Of a stretch of 47,006 nt of DNA, positions 7,844 to 16,624 are shown piece by piece. The translations under genes were made by a program, and so were the position numbers. A model generated the notes under the pieces. The model was not told where the DNA came from and searched no databases. It saw only the letters and a list, made by a program, of their open reading frames with translations. The DNA comes from an uncultured Verrucomicrobiota bacterium (GTDB lineage: Bacteria; Verrucomicrobiota; Kiritimatiellia; CAIVKH01), in assembly GCA_937873455.1 (NCBI GenBank), contig CALMYG010000003.1, positions 1 through 47,006 on the forward strand. Reading direction: 5' to 3'. Every line of letters begins with the position of its first letter. Positions within the stretch are counted from its first letter, which is position 1.

Positions 7844-8299
7844 ATGAGATGCCCGAAATGCAGCCATGCGGATGACAAAGTCATCGACAGCCGCTCCATC
7901 CGTAATGGCGACGTCATCCGCCGACGCCGGGTTTGCCTGCAATGCGGCCACCGGTTCACGACCTATGAGGAAGTGGTGAAGACCAGCCTCCGGGTGATCA
8001 AGCGGGATGGCCGGCATGAGGAATTGGACCGGCGCAAGTTGTTGGGCGGCATTGAGCGGGCCTGCGAAAAGCGGCCGATCAGTTCCCAGCAGATTGAAGG
8101 GCTGGTGGATGCGATCCTGAGCGAGCTGGAAGCGGAGTACGAGCGCGAGGTGCCGACCACGGTCATCGGCCAGAAGGTGATGAATCACCTGGAGGAGTTG
8201 GACGAAGTCGCCTATGTACGTTTCGCTTCCGTGTACCGTCGCTTCCGCGACGTCAATCAATTCCTGAGCGAAGTCGAATCGCTCATCGGCAGGGAATAA
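7844..8299 (+). CDS. nrdR: Transcriptional repressor NrdR
   Basis: NrdR senses ATP/dATP and represses ribonucleotide reductase genes. ATG 7844 gives MRCPKCSHADDKVIDSR, the exact family start. The zinc ribbon uses the CPKC pair and the CLQCG pair around residues 31-34, followed by FTTYEEV and the ATP-cone domain (VIKRDGRHEELDRRKLLGGI through YVRFASVYRRFRDVNQF). The protein is 151 residues, the usual length. An in-frame TTG at 7823 would add seven residues not found in the family and is not used. The next gene starts 2 bases after the stop. Confidence 0.96.
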   Translation: MRCPKCSHADDKVIDSRSIRNGDVIRRRRVCLQCGHRFTTYEEVVKTSLRVIKRDGRHEELDRRKLLGGIERACEKRPISSQQIEGLVDAILSELEAEYEREVPTTVIGQKVMNHLEELDEVAYVRFASVYRRFRDVNQFLSEVESLIGRE

Positions 8300-8301
8300 C
8301 C

Positions 8302-8928
8302 ATGTGGTGGGCTGATCCGGCATCCGATTTATCATCTCCCGCCTCCACGCTGGTCCGGTATCTGGAATCCATCGGTGTTGAATCCGCGGAAGCGCCGGAT
8401 GTGGCCGGTTCGGTTCTTTCGTTTTGCCGGGCGCGCCATGGGACAGAGCATCTGCCGGAGAGCTATCTGATATTCCTGGGCCTACGCGCGGCGCGGCTTG
8501 ATCCGGACGCCGCCGCGTGTCGTATGGCGGAATATATTCAAACCTGCCCCGGCGACGCGGAATGGTTGCGTGCGTTGGCGGCGGCGGCGGATGCTCCGGC
8601 GCTATTTGAGGCGTATCGCCGTCGACTGGTTGGTACGCGTGCATCAAGCCTTGATCAGACCGGTCAGATTTTATGTTTGGACATCCGCGCGATCCGGGCC
8701 GGCGCCCGCGAGGATTTGGGGTTGCTGTGGATGCCGGTGTTGCGTCGCCTGGCCGAATGGGTGGTGGCGTGGCGCCGCGGGAATCCCGGCCGGGGGGCGT
8801 TGCGGATTATCGGGCGGGTGGGCGGCGATGAGCGAACCCAGCGGCTTCGGGAATATCTGGTGGACGCGCTCCGCCATGAAGAGCGCCACGCCGCGTTGCC
8901 CCCGGCCGCGCTTTACCTGGATGCCTGA
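8302..8928 (+). CDS. Hypothetical protein, 208 aa, nrdR operon
   Basis: This gene starts 2 bases after the nrdR stop and is almost certainly cotranscribed with it. The 208-residue product (MWWADPASDLSS...) is soluble, with no signal peptide or membrane helix. It is mostly predicted helix, with an Ala- and Arg-rich middle. An ordered C-terminal segment (RIIGRVGGDERTQRLREYL) ends in a helical REE-type region. I do not recognise a family. Codon use matches the neighbours, which supports a real gene. A link to ribonucleotide reductase control is only suggested by position. Confidence 0.7.
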   Translation: MWWADPASDLSSPASTLVRYLESIGVESAEAPDVAGSVLSFCRARHGTEHLPESYLIFLGLRAARLDPDAAACRMAEYIQTCPGDAEWLRALAAAADAPALFEAYRRRLVGTRASSLDQTGQILCLDIRAIRAGAREDLGLLWMPVLRRLAEWVVAWRRGNPGRGALRIIGRVGGDERTQRLREYLVDALRHEERHAALPPAALYLDA

Positions 8929-9024
8929 CTTTTGCGGTTGACAGGCCGTCCCGGTTTACGCACTATCCGCGCCTTTGCCCGAAAAAGCGCGTTGCGCGCC
9001 GGTCGGGTTTCAGGAGAATTGATT

Positions 9025-9180
9025 ATGACCATGCATTCCAGTTTTAAGTCGGCGTCCAAGATCGCGGTCAAACGCAACGTGCTGAAGCGTTATGAGCGGG
9101 TGAACCAGCTTGCCAAGAACGGCAAGTGGAAAGAAGGAGACCGCGCGTTCGGTTTGCCCAAAACCAAGCCGGAAGTGTAA
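9025..9180 (+). CDS. Small basic protein of the PVC type, 51 aa
   Basis: ATG 9025 has AGGAG at 9012-9016 with an 8-base spacer. The 51-residue product has the features I associate with a small basic protein conserved in Planctomycetes, Verrucomicrobia and Chlamydiae. These are an SSFKSASK start, RNVLKRYERVNQL, a KWKEGD turn and the C-terminal FGLPKTKPEV. Its function is unknown; size and charge suggest a ribosome- or RNA-associated role (inference). A strong terminator follows 24 bases after the stop. This gene is one of the better clues to the lineage. Confidence 0.85.
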   Translation: MTMHSSFKSASKIAVKRNVLKRYERVNQLAKNGKWKEGDRAFGLPKTKPEV

Positions 9181-9204
9181 ACGCCGGACCCGTATCCGGA
9201 AGCC

Positions 9205-9237
9205 AACGACCCCGCCCTTGGCGGGGTCGTTTTGTTT
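9205..9237 (+). terminator. Strong intrinsic terminator
   Basis: AACGACCCCGCC (9205-9216) pairs with GGCGGGGTCGTT (9220-9231) around a 3-base loop and is followed by TTGTTT. A GC-rich 12-bp stem with a T-rich tail is a textbook factor-independent terminator. It sits between convergent genes and may serve both strands. Confidence 0.92.
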
Positions 9238-9238
9238 G

Positions 9239-9667
9239 CTACATCCGCTTGTCGATGAAATGCTCGGTGATGTACGCGCAAGCCCGCTCCAACGACGGTA
9301 GGATTTTGGTGCAGAAGCGGACCATCCAGGGGCTGCAGTCTTGAAACGTGAACGGGGAAAAGGCGACGACGAATTTTTTTAATTCATGGGAGGCGTAAAA
9401 GACCTCCATGGAGGTGCCGATGGAGTTTTTGCTGTAGTTGACGAGGATGATGTCGGCGTCGCGGATGTCTTGAAGATCAAACTCAACGATTTCGTTGGCG
9501 CTGTCGACTTCGCGGTCCTTGAAGTTGCGCCGCATGGGATCGAGGAGGATAAAGTGGTCGCTCAGGAGTGCGGTGGCGCGTTCGCGCCAGGCGCGGGCCT
9601 CGCCTTCGTGTTCGTCCATGATGGGTCCGCAGAGGTAGATTTTCTTTTTGGCGATTTCGTCTTTCAT
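9239..9667 (-). CDS. Nucleoside 2-deoxyribosyltransferase-like protein
   Basis: The 142-residue product (start chosen at ATG 9667, with GGGGA upstream; 23 more codons are open in frame) has the Rossmann-like fold markers of the nucleoside 2-deoxyribosyltransferase superfamily. These are KIYLCGPIMDE near the N-terminus, the DIRDADIILVNYS strand, and GTSMEVFYA, whose Glu (about residue 88) matches the catalytic nucleophile. Family members transfer deoxyribose between bases or hydrolyse nucleotides in salvage. The exact substrate cannot be read from the sequence. It is convergent with the small basic protein gene and shares its terminator. Confidence 0.8.
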   Translation of the reverse strand: MKDEIAKKKIYLCGPIMDEHEGEARAWRERATALLSDHFILLDPMRRNFKDREVDSANEIVEFDLQDIRDADIILVNYSKNSIGTSMEVFYASHELKKFVVAFSPFTFQDCSPWMVRFCTKILPSLERACAYITEHFIDKRM

Positions 9668-9828
9668 GTGTTCCCCAAGGTTGAATGTCAGCCCTTCATA
9701 TGCCGGAAGGCTCGGTCTTCGATCAAGCACATTCACCCGCCGGTAGACGATTGGCTTGCGCCGGCGGTAAAAAGCGTTACAACTTCCCCTGCATTACGTG
9801 AAAGAACCATTAGACCAAAGAGGTGACC

Positions 9829-11562
9829 GTGCGCTGGAGTCGTCAATTTATTCCCACATTGCGTGAAGTACCGCAGGAAGCGGAGATCCCGAGCCATCAG
9901 CTTATGCTTCGGGCCGGGCTGATTCGCAAATTAAGCGGGGGGTTGTACTCGTTTCTTCCCCTCGGTTTGCGGTCGCTCCGCAAGGTGGAGCGGATCGTCC
10001 GGGAGGAGATGGACCGGGCGGGCGCCCTGGAAATTCTGATGCCGGCCCTGCAACCCCAGGAAATCTGGGAGGAATCCGGTCGCTTTGAGGTGTTGCGGCA
10101 TGTGATGTTCAAGATGAGGGACCGGCAGGACCGTTCGATGGTGCTGGGTCCCACCCACGAGGAGGTGGTCACCGGATTGGCGGCGGGCGAAATCAACTCG
10201 TACCGGCAACTCCCCCGCAACTTCTATCAGATCCAAACGAAATTCCGTGATGAAATCCGTCCGCGCTTCGGCCTGATGCGCGCAAAGGAGTTTATCATGA
10301 AGGATGCCTACAGTTTCGATCCGGGCTGGGACGAAGCGGAGACCAGTTATCAGGCGATGTATCAGGCGTATGTCCGGATTTTTCACCGGTGCGGGTTGCG
10401 CACGAAAGTGGTGGAGGCGGACACCGGGGCGATGGGCGGCAAGTCTTCCCATGAATTCATGGTGTTGGCCGAGGCCGGTGAAGACGGATTGGTTGAATGC
10501 GACCGTTGTTCATACGCCGCCAACCTGGAGCAGGCGGAAGGACGTTTTCTCGATACGCTAACGTTTGGGGATGACGCATTGACGCCGGAAAAAGTGGCGA
10601 CGCCCGGCCAACGCACCATTGAAGAAGTTTCGGCCTTTCTGAAGGCCGAGCCGCGCCAATTCATCAAGACGCTGATTTACGTGACCGACGGCAAGCCGGT
10701 GGCGGTGCTGGCGCCGGGACATCGCGAGATCAACGAGATTGCGTTGCGCAAGGAAATCGGCGCGGATGCCGTTCTCGCCGATCCGGACGTCATCGTCGCG
10801 GCCACCGGGGCTCCGGTCGGTTTTGCCGGTCCGGTTGGTTTATCGATCCCGATCGTCGCCGATATTTCCTTGCGGGGGAGTCGCGGGATGATCAGCGGTG
10901 CAAACGAAGCGGATTTCCACCTCCGGAACATTGGGTTGGATCGCGATGCCGGCGAGATCCGATACCTTCCGCTTTTGATAGCCAAGGGTGGGGACGGTTG
11001 TCCCCGTTGCGACGGCATGCTGAAGGAGGCGCGCGGGATTGAGGTTGGTCACGTATTCAAGCTGGGAACCAAATACAGCGAAAAGCTTGGGGCAACGTAC
11101 CTGGACGCCCAGGGCGAGAAACAAACCATGATCATGGGGTGTTATGGAATCGGGGTGACCCGGACCTTGCAGTCGGTTATTGAACAAAGCCACGACGCCC
11201 AGGGCATTGTCTGGCCGGTATCCATCGCGCCGTACGAGGTTACGGTCATGGCGATAAACGCCACGCATGCGCCCAGCGTTGCGTTGGCCGAACAACTGGT
11301 GGATGGTTTGACCGCCGCCGGGGTGGATGTATTGTACGATGATCGTGATGAGCGGCCGGGGGTGAAGTTCAAGGATGTTGACCTGATCGGAACGCCGCTC
11401 CGGGTCAGTGTCGGCGAGCGCTCTTTGGCCAAGGGCGAGGTCGAGGTCAAGGATCGGAAAACCGGCGCACTGACCGGTGTTCCGGTTGAGCAAGCGCTTG
11501 GCATTATTGTCGAACAGGTTCAGGCGATGCGGGCGGCACTGATGCCGCCGGTGGCCGGATAA
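9829..11562 (+). CDS. proS: Prolyl-tRNA synthetase, bacterial type with editing domain
   Basis: ProS charges tRNA-Pro. I take GTG 9829 as the start because AAAGAGG (9817-9823) is correctly spaced and the family begins with the same MR-S pattern; GTG 9823 would fall inside the ribosome-binding site. The 577-residue protein has SHQLMLRAGLIRKLSGGLY, motif 2 (QIQTKFRDEIRPRFGLMRAK, EFIMKDAYSF), ADTGAMGGKSSHEF, the inserted editing domain (about 225-400), motif 3 (GCYGIGVTRTL) and an anticodon-binding C-terminus. An apparent four-Cys set (CDRC, CPRC) flanks the editing domain. A small membrane-protein gene follows 12 bases on. Confidence 0.96.
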   Translation: MRWSRQFIPTLREVPQEAEIPSHQLMLRAGLIRKLSGGLYSFLPLGLRSLRKVERIVREEMDRAGALEILMPALQPQEIWEESGRFEVLRHVMFKMRDRQDRSMVLGPTHEEVVTGLAAGEINSYRQLPRNFYQIQTKFRDEIRPRFGLMRAKEFIMKDAYSFDPGWDEAETSYQAMYQAYVRIFHRCGLRTKVVEADTGAMGGKSSHEFMVLAEAGEDGLVECDRCSYAANLEQAEGRFLDTLTFGDDALTPEKVATPGQRTIEEVSAFLKAEPRQFIKTLIYVTDGKPVAVLAPGHREINEIALRKEIGADAVLADPDVIVAATGAPVGFAGPVGLSIPIVADISLRGSRGMISGANEADFHLRNIGLDRDAGEIRYLPLLIAKGGDGCPRCDGMLKEARGIEVGHVFKLGTKYSEKLGATYLDAQGEKQTMIMGCYGIGVTRTLQSVIEQSHDAQGIVWPVSIAPYEVTVMAINATHAPSVALAEQLVDGLTAAGVDVLYDDRDERPGVKFKDVDLIGTPLRVSVGERSLAKGEVEVKDRKTGALTGVPVEQALGIIVEQVQAMRAALMPPVAG

Positions 11563-11574
11563 GGAGAAGGCGGT

Positions 11575-11835
11575 ATGCCACGAAAATTTGATGTAAAAGG
11601 CACACGGGAATATTTGTATTGGTCCGTCGGGTTGGCGCTGCTCACGCTGTGGGCGGTTCGAGACGGCTGGGCGGGTTACTGGGCGGAGATCGGGTTGCGA
11701 TCACTCGTCGCCAACGTCGTGGATAAATATCCGGATTACCCTGGCGACAGTTTTTACATTTTCAACCGGGTGCTGACCTTTCTGGCCGGTATAGGTTCGA
11801 TCGTCTGCGGGGTGATCCACCGGATGGTGCGGTAA
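11575..11835 (+). CDS. Small membrane protein, 86 aa
   Basis: The gene starts 12 bases after proS with a strong AAGGAGAAGG ribosome-binding site. The product has two predicted membrane helices, around residues 13-31 (YLYWSVGLALLTLWAVRDGW) and 64-82 (RVLTFLAGIGSIVCGVIHR), with a polar loop between them. I do not recognise a family. Its strong initiation signal and closeness to proS support a real, cotranscribed gene. The next 250 bases are non-coding; TTGACC and TATACT near 11989-12014 are too close together (14 bases) for a confident promoter for the HU-like gene. Confidence 0.75.
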   Translation: MPRKFDVKGTREYLYWSVGLALLTLWAVRDGWAGYWAEIGLRSLVANVVDKYPDYPGDSFYIFNRVLTFLAGIGSIVCGVIHRMVR

Positions 11836-12085
11836 CGACGGCGCATCCCTGATTCACTGACTTCAACGTGACACAGGTATCTGTGCCGGTGATCACGTCC
11901 TCAATGCCATAGGGCGTTTTGTAGCGCCCGCGCCGAGGGCGGCTTTTGATGCGGTGTGGGAGCCGGCGCGGATTTCTTGCGGACAGTCTTGACCCCTTCC
12001 GTTTATCCTATACTATTGCTATGAAGAGTTTAGGTGCAACCATCGCGGCAATAGCTGTCGGCAGGACAAACACAGGGGGAGTGTC

Positions 12086-12424
12086 ATGACCAAACGAGAT
12101 CTGGTAGTGCGCATATCGGAAGAAACCGGGTTGATCCAGCAGGATGTCTACACGGTGATTCAAAAAACATTGGACTACATTGTCGAGGGCCTGACCAAGG
12201 GCGAAACAATCGAGTTCCGGAATTTCGGTGTGTTTGAAGTGCGCACGCGGAAAAAGCGTATTGGTCGCAATCCCAACAAGCCGGTTCAGGTGGTGACCAT
12301 CCCCGAGCGCAAAGTCGTCAAGTTCAAGCCGGGTAAGATCATGAAGCAGTTGATCACCGACCGCCCGATGGACGCTGTTGCCGGCACCCCCGCCGGCGCC
12401 CCCGCCGGCACCGACGCCCTGTAA
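12086..12424 (+). CDS. HU/IHF-family DNA-binding protein with Ala-Gly-Pro tail
   Basis: The 112-residue protein is a member of the HU/IHF nucleoid proteins, which bend DNA. It begins MTKRDLVVRISEETGL and continues with the dimer core (IQKTLDYIVEGLTKGETIEFRNFGVFEV). The DNA-clamping arm contains GRNPNKPVQV with the conserved Asn-Pro, followed by a VVKFKPGK-type end. About 20 residues extend beyond the usual HU end, including AGTPAGAPAGT, coded by three near-identical 12-base GC-rich units (about 12380-12412). A GGGGGAG ribosome-binding site precedes ATG 12086. hisS starts 9 bases after the stop. Confidence 0.92.
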   Translation: MTKRDLVVRISEETGLIQQDVYTVIQKTLDYIVEGLTKGETIEFRNFGVFEVRTRKKRIGRNPNKPVQVVTIPERKVVKFKPGKIMKQLITDRPMDAVAGTPAGAPAGTDAL

Positions 12425-12433
12425 GTCGAGCGC

Positions 12434-13681
12434 ATGGGTTCCGAAGAGTTTCAACCGGTTCAGGGGATGAGCGATATCGCTTCCCCGGATATCGCCGTCT
12501 GGCAGTTGTTGGAGCAACAAGCGCGCGGGGTCTTCGCGCGGTATGGTTTTTCCGAGGTGCGCACGCCGCTGGTTGAACGGAAGTCGGTTTTTGAACATTC
12601 CCTCGGTGACACGACCGACGTCGTCCAAAAAGAAATGTACCAATTTGAGGACGCGGGCGGCCGTGCCCTGGTGCTGCGGCCGGAGGGAACGGCGGGCATG
12701 ATGCGGCATCTCGCCGGCATGGGACAAGACGCCGCCAATGCCCGGGTTTATTACATCGGACCGATGTTCCGGCGTGAACGTCCCCAAGCCGGGCGCAAGC
12801 GCCAGTTTCATCAATGCGGCGCGGAGGCCATCGGCGAAACGAACGCCCATGCCGACGCGGAAATGATCGCCCTACAGGCGCATTTGTTAAAGGAATGGGG
12901 CCTGCAACAATCCGTCATCAAGATCAATACGCGCGGTGCGGCGGCTGACCGGGCCGCGGTGCAGCGCGGCATGCAGGAGAAGCTTTCCGCGCATCGCGAG
13001 CGGTTGTGCGACGATTGCCGTCGTCGGCTGGAGGTCAATGTCCTGCGGGTGTTGGACTGCAAGAATCCGGGTTGCCGGGAGATCGTGCGTACCTTGCCGC
13101 CGATGACGGCATTCATGTCCGATGAGGCGCGAACGTATCTGGAGGAAGTGTTGCGGGTGATCCGGCGCCTGGAGTTGTCGGTTGATGTGGATCCCAATTT
13201 GGTGCGCGGTCTTGATTATTATCAACACACGGTATGGGAGATCAGCCACCCGGGACTCGGCGCCCAGGATGCGGTCGGAGCCGGCGGGCGCTATGAAATT
13301 TCCATGGGGAATCGCACCCTGCGGGGCGTGGGTTTCGCGATGGGTTTGGAGCGTATTCTGATGGCGTTGGCCTCGGAAAAAAAGACGCCGGAACCCGCGC
13401 CGTTGCATGGCATCTGGTTGGTCAGCCTTGATCATGCGCTGCTCGACATCCATCTTCAGTTGGCGCAGATGTTGCGGATGCGCGGCTTGGATTGCGGCTT
13501 GGACTTAAACGGCCGAAGCGTGAAGGCGCAAATGCGCGCCGCCGGAAAGTCGGGCGCCCGCTGGGTTATTCTCCATGGCGCGGCCGAGGATGAAAAAGGC
13601 GTCTTCCAGTTAAAAGACATGCTCGACGGCACCCAGCGCGAAGTCACCATGGTTGAGTTGCTGGAGCAACTTCAGCGATAG
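12434..13681 (+). CDS. hisS: Histidyl-tRNA synthetase
   Basis: HisS charges tRNA-His. The 415-residue class II synthetase has FQPVQGMSDI near the start, motif 1 (SEVRTPLVE), DTTDVVQKEMYQFED, the ATP-site LRPEGTAGMMR, motif 2 (IGPMFRRERPQAGRKRQFHQ) and the histidine-A motif VRGLDYYQHTVWEI. Motif 3 is GVGFAMGLERIL, and a C-terminal anticodon-binding domain follows. The histidine-B motif is usually GGRYDGL but here reads GGRYEISMG, so Asp is replaced by Glu and the DGL is absent. This is a mild oddity. It follows the HU-like gene by 9 bases. The call is secure. Confidence 0.95.
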   Translation: MGSEEFQPVQGMSDIASPDIAVWQLLEQQARGVFARYGFSEVRTPLVERKSVFEHSLGDTTDVVQKEMYQFEDAGGRALVLRPEGTAGMMRHLAGMGQDAANARVYYIGPMFRRERPQAGRKRQFHQCGAEAIGETNAHADAEMIALQAHLLKEWGLQQSVIKINTRGAAADRAAVQRGMQEKLSAHRERLCDDCRRRLEVNVLRVLDCKNPGCREIVRTLPPMTAFMSDEARTYLEEVLRVIRRLELSVDVDPNLVRGLDYYQHTVWEISHPGLGAQDAVGAGGRYEISMGNRTLRGVGFAMGLERILMALASEKKTPEPAPLHGIWLVSLDHALLDIHLQLAQMLRMRGLDCGLDLNGRSVKAQMRAAGKSGARWVILHGAAEDEKGVFQLKDMLDGTQREVTMVELLEQLQR

Positions 13682-13856
13682 CCCCAAGAATTTCCTTTGC
13701 TCTGAGCGCGATACCCCGCGCCGTCCGTTTATGGGGTCGATCGTGAATCGATTCTCGTCGTTCCATCTACAGGCACGTATGCCTGCGTCACGCGTGAGGA
13801 ATGCGCGGTGTGTTGTCCGTGTACGATTGTTTACCGGGCGATTGTCCGGTTTATCA

Positions 13857-15167
13857 TCAATCAACAACGGGGTCGATGCGCATGCGGTAGATGACGATGT
13901 CGGGTTCAGCGGAGGCTGAAATGGCCATAATCGCGGGCAATTCCGAGCCGGTTCCGCGAATATCGGCTTGCTGCGGAGCGGTGTGCCAAACCCCGCTGGC
14001 GAGGTCGGTGGTGAATTCGAGGGTGTAGCGGCGTTCCACCGAGGAGGGGCCGAATTGCACGCCCAGGCCGGTTTCGACGGGGACGACGCGAAGAGCGAAG
14101 TGGCTGTCGGAGGAATTGGGATCGGTATCGGCAAGGAATTCCTCGTAATTGGAGACGCCGTCGCCGTCGGAGTCGCGCGCGGCGTCGGAGGCGTCGAAGG
14201 GATCGAGTCCGTGTTTCAGTTCCCACCAGTCGGGAATGCCGTCACCGTCGGAATCCAGGGTGGAGCTGATGATGCCGAGGCTGTGTTGGGCGCCGGCATC
14301 GACATCCTGAAGGCGCGGTAATTTTAGCGGGCTGGCGCTCATGGGAAGGCCGGGGGTGATGCCGCCCCAGATGACCACCGAGCCGTCGGCTTTCAGCGCC
14401 ATGCTGTGCGTTTCGCCGGCGGATATTTTGACCACGCCGCTCAACGCGTTTTCCGGAACGTTGCATTGGCCAAAGAAGTTATCGCCCCAGGCGACGACAC
14501 GACCTTCGGGGGTCAGGGCAAGCGTGTGGTAGTAGCCGGCGGAGATCGCGACTGCGCCGCGGGCCTCGCCGGGGATGTGAAGTTGGCCGAAGGAATTATC
14601 GCCCCAAGCGACGACGAGTCCGTCGTTACGAAGCGCCACGCTGTGCATGCCGCCGGCGCCAATGGCGCGAATGCGGTTCAGGGCGCCGGGGACATCGGAT
14701 TGGCCGAAGGAGTTATCGCCCCACGCCACGATATGTCCGCTATTGAGCAGGGCTAAGTTGTGCATGAGGCCGGCGGAAATGGCTACGACGCGTTTGGAGG
14801 CTTCTTGCGGTACTTGGAGTTGACCTTCGTCGCCGCGACCCCAAGCCAATACGCCGCCCGTGTCGGAAACGGCGAGGCTGTGCATGCCACCGGCGGCAAT
14901 CAGTCTGATCGTCGGCAGGTTGGCGGGAATATCGGATTGTCCAAAGTCGTTATTGCCCCAAGCGATGACCGAGCCGTTCGCGGCGAGGGCCAGCGAATGC
15001 TGGTTTCCGGCGGACACCGCGACCATGTTCATGGCGGCAACGGAAGGGGGGATGGAAAGCGGAGCGCCCCAGGAAACCAGGCGCCCACCGGCTAACGCAA
15101 CCGGAGCTGTAAAGATCATTACAGCTAGATAAACCGGTATAGCCTTAATTGTACTCTTCATGCCCAT
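13857..15167 (-). CDS. Secreted RCC1-repeat protein with calcium-binding repeats
   Basis: From ATG 15167 the product is 436 residues; a second ATG lies 6 bases on, and upstream open codons look unlike protein. A signal peptide (to about residue 27, ending PVALA) is followed by seven WG-type RCC1 blades (SWG, then AWGNNDFGQ, AWGRGDEGQ, two AWGDNSFGQ, AWGDNFFGQ, IWGG), enough for one complete seven-bladed propeller. Two thrombospondin-type-3 motifs follow (DSDGDGIPDWW and DSDGDGVSNYEEF), and then a beta-rich C-terminal domain. This layout is common in large surface proteins of Verrucomicrobia-Lentisphaerae relatives. No sorting signal such as PEP-CTERM is seen. The role is unknown; binding at the cell surface is likely. 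The repeats make the DNA internally repetitive. Confidence 0.85.
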   Translation of the reverse strand: MGMKSTIKAIPVYLAVMIFTAPVALAGGRLVSWGAPLSIPPSVAAMNMVAVSAGNQHSLALAANGSVIAWGNNDFGQSDIPANLPTIRLIAAGGMHSLAVSDTGGVLAWGRGDEGQLQVPQEASKRVVAISAGLMHNLALLNSGHIVAWGDNSFGQSDVPGALNRIRAIGAGGMHSVALRNDGLVVAWGDNSFGQLHIPGEARGAVAISAGYYHTLALTPEGRVVAWGDNFFGQCNVPENALSGVVKISAGETHSMALKADGSVVIWGGITPGLPMSASPLKLPRLQDVDAGAQHSLGIISSTLDSDGDGIPDWWELKHGLDPFDASDAARDSDGDGVSNYEEFLADTDPNSSDSHFALRVVPVETGLGVQFGPSSVERRYTLEFTTDLASGVWHTAPQQADIRGTGSELPAIMAISASAEPDIVIYRMRIDPVVD

Positions 15168-15244
15168 AGCTTTGCTTAACGAGAAATTAGGCCGATGTCC
15201 TACCAATACGCAAGCAAAAAAAGACGGTTTTTTCAAAAACAAGA

Positions 15245-15925
15245 ATGGGGGTGTTGCGTGTGCTGCCGAGGGCGGTGAGATTACGCTTTGACGGGGGTGG
15301 GGGTGCGGCATATCCTTCCCCGGTGTTTTTACGCGACGCACAATTGGTTGCCGTGGATTTTGAATCGACCGGTGCGGTTGCCGGGTATCGTGAACAGCCT
15401 TGGCAATTGGGGGTTGTTCCGATCATGGCGGGCCAGTTGGATTGGGAAGCGGCGCAATCGTTCTGGATTCACGTTCCGCCGGATCGCCCGTTTTCACCGT
15501 TTGCTCCCGGGTCCTGGAGGTTGGTGCGGGATGACTTGGCCGGTGCCCGATCGTTGCCGGATTTATGGCCGGTGTTGCGAGGCCGGTTGGCCGGGGTTCC
15601 GCTGGTGGCGCACAATGCGGCCACGGAAAAGAAGTTCTTTCGCCAGGCGTGGCCGTTGCACCGGCTGGGCCCTTGGGTCGATACCTTGACCTGGTCGAGG
15701 CAGGCTTTTCCCGACTTGCCTCATCATGATCTCATGCGTGTATTGCGGGCGATCGGTGGCGAGCGGGAGCTTGAACAACGATTGCCCGGGCGAGCCGCCC
15801 ACGACGCGTTATACGATGCCGCCGCCAGCGCGTTGGTCTTGGCCCATCTGCTCCAACAACCCGGCTGGCGCGATCTGGAGTTGACGGATCTTCGCCAGGG
15901 CGGTTCAGGAGAGGGCGCGCGTTGA
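15245..15925 (+). CDS. DnaQ-like 3'-5' exonuclease (DEDDh)
   Basis: The 226-residue frame carries the three exonuclease motifs. Exo I is VAVDFESTG (D38, E40). Exo II is VAHNAATEKKF, with Glu128 where Asp is usual. Exo III is AAHDALYDA (H186, D191), the DEDDh type. Such proteins act as proofreading or standalone nucleases on DNA or RNA ends. No polymerase domain is attached. The start is uncertain: ATG 15245 gives an Arg/Gly-rich leader with little structure, and GTG at 15323 would begin just before the first motif. It is divergent from the RCC1 gene. The Asp-to-Glu change in Exo II could reduce or retune metal binding. Confidence 0.8.
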   Translation: MGVLRVLPRAVRLRFDGGGGAAYPSPVFLRDAQLVAVDFESTGAVAGYREQPWQLGVVPIMAGQLDWEAAQSFWIHVPPDRPFSPFAPGSWRLVRDDLAGARSLPDLWPVLRGRLAGVPLVAHNAATEKKFFRQAWPLHRLGPWVDTLTWSRQAFPDLPHHDLMRVLRAIGGERELEQRLPGRAAHDALYDAAASALVLAHLLQQPGWRDLELTDLRQGGSGEGAR

Positions 15926-15981
15926 TTCACACGCTCGAAAAGCGGCGGGGAATAACGCCGGACGGACCGCCTCCGGCAGGA

Positions 15982-16518
15982 TTATGACCCGGCTCGAAGC
16001 GTTCCCGTTTTTTCGACCAGCATCTCGGTGATGGATCGTAGGTATGCGCAGCGGCGGGGTTGGTCGCGGTAGAGCGCGATCATGGATACGGGATCGTTCA
16101 CGCCTTGGGGATGACGGGTGAGCAGGTAATAACTGGTGTGGATTCCCTGCATATCGGCGCTGAGCATGCCGATCATTTCTTTCGAGAATGGCACTGGACA
16201 TCGGGAGGCCGTGATCAAGCTTTCCAGATCATCTTCGGCGATGCGGGTGGAGGCGAACCAGCGGGTCCAATCGCGCTGAAGGGTCTGATCGGCATAGTCC
16301 GGGGCAAGGGATTTCCACGCGGTGTACAGTTCCTTCCAGGAGGAAATGGCACGAGCATAGCTGGCGTCCGAAGGTTCTGTGGTGAATTCCGTCACTGCTT
16401 CCAAAAAGTCCCGGCTGGTTGCCGTTACCTCGTTCAGGGCCTCTTCGGAGAAGCCCCCGTCTCGCGCCAGGGCGGTTTGGGTGAATGCGACCACGAGAAG
16501 CATAATCCACGTTTTCAT
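15982..16518 (-). CDS. Secreted helical protein, imelysin-like
   Basis: The 178-residue product starts with a signal peptide (MKTWIMLLVVAFTQTALA) and is otherwise predicted all-helical and exported to the periplasm. ISSWKELYTAWKSLAPDYAD and GIHTSYYLL loosely recall the two-helix-bundle imelysin (peptidase M75) fold, whose GxHxxE motif is reduced here because the Glu is missing. I would call it imelysin-like at best. Two cysteines (about 109 and 159) could form a disulfide. GGGGGAT precedes the start. It lies downstream of the partition operon but is separated from it by about 100 bases. Confidence 0.6.
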   Translation of the reverse strand: MKTWIMLLVVAFTQTALARDGGFSEEALNEVTATSRDFLEAVTEFTTEPSDASYARAISSWKELYTAWKSLAPDYADQTLQRDWTRWFASTRIAEDDLESLITASRCPVPFSKEMIGMLSADMQGIHTSYYLLTRHPQGVNDPVSMIALYRDQPRRCAYLRSITEMLVEKTGTLRAGS

Positions 16519-16624
16519 CAGTATCCCCCAAGGTTTGGACTACAATACCATAGGGAATCACCCGATGCCAGCCCAGTTTAAGGAGGGTGGTCGGAGCTGA
16601 AGCCGGATACTGCCGCGGGTTGCT

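Noticed and set aside
11989..12014. Promoter TTGACC/TATACT upstream of the HU-like gene
   Set aside because: The spacer is only 14 bases, below the useful 16-18 range, so I do not list it as a feature.
15187..15244. A-rich and T-rich run as a terminator between the RCC1 and exonuclease genes
   Set aside because: The two genes are divergent here, so a terminator would have no transcript to end; the run is ordinary AT-rich promoter DNA.
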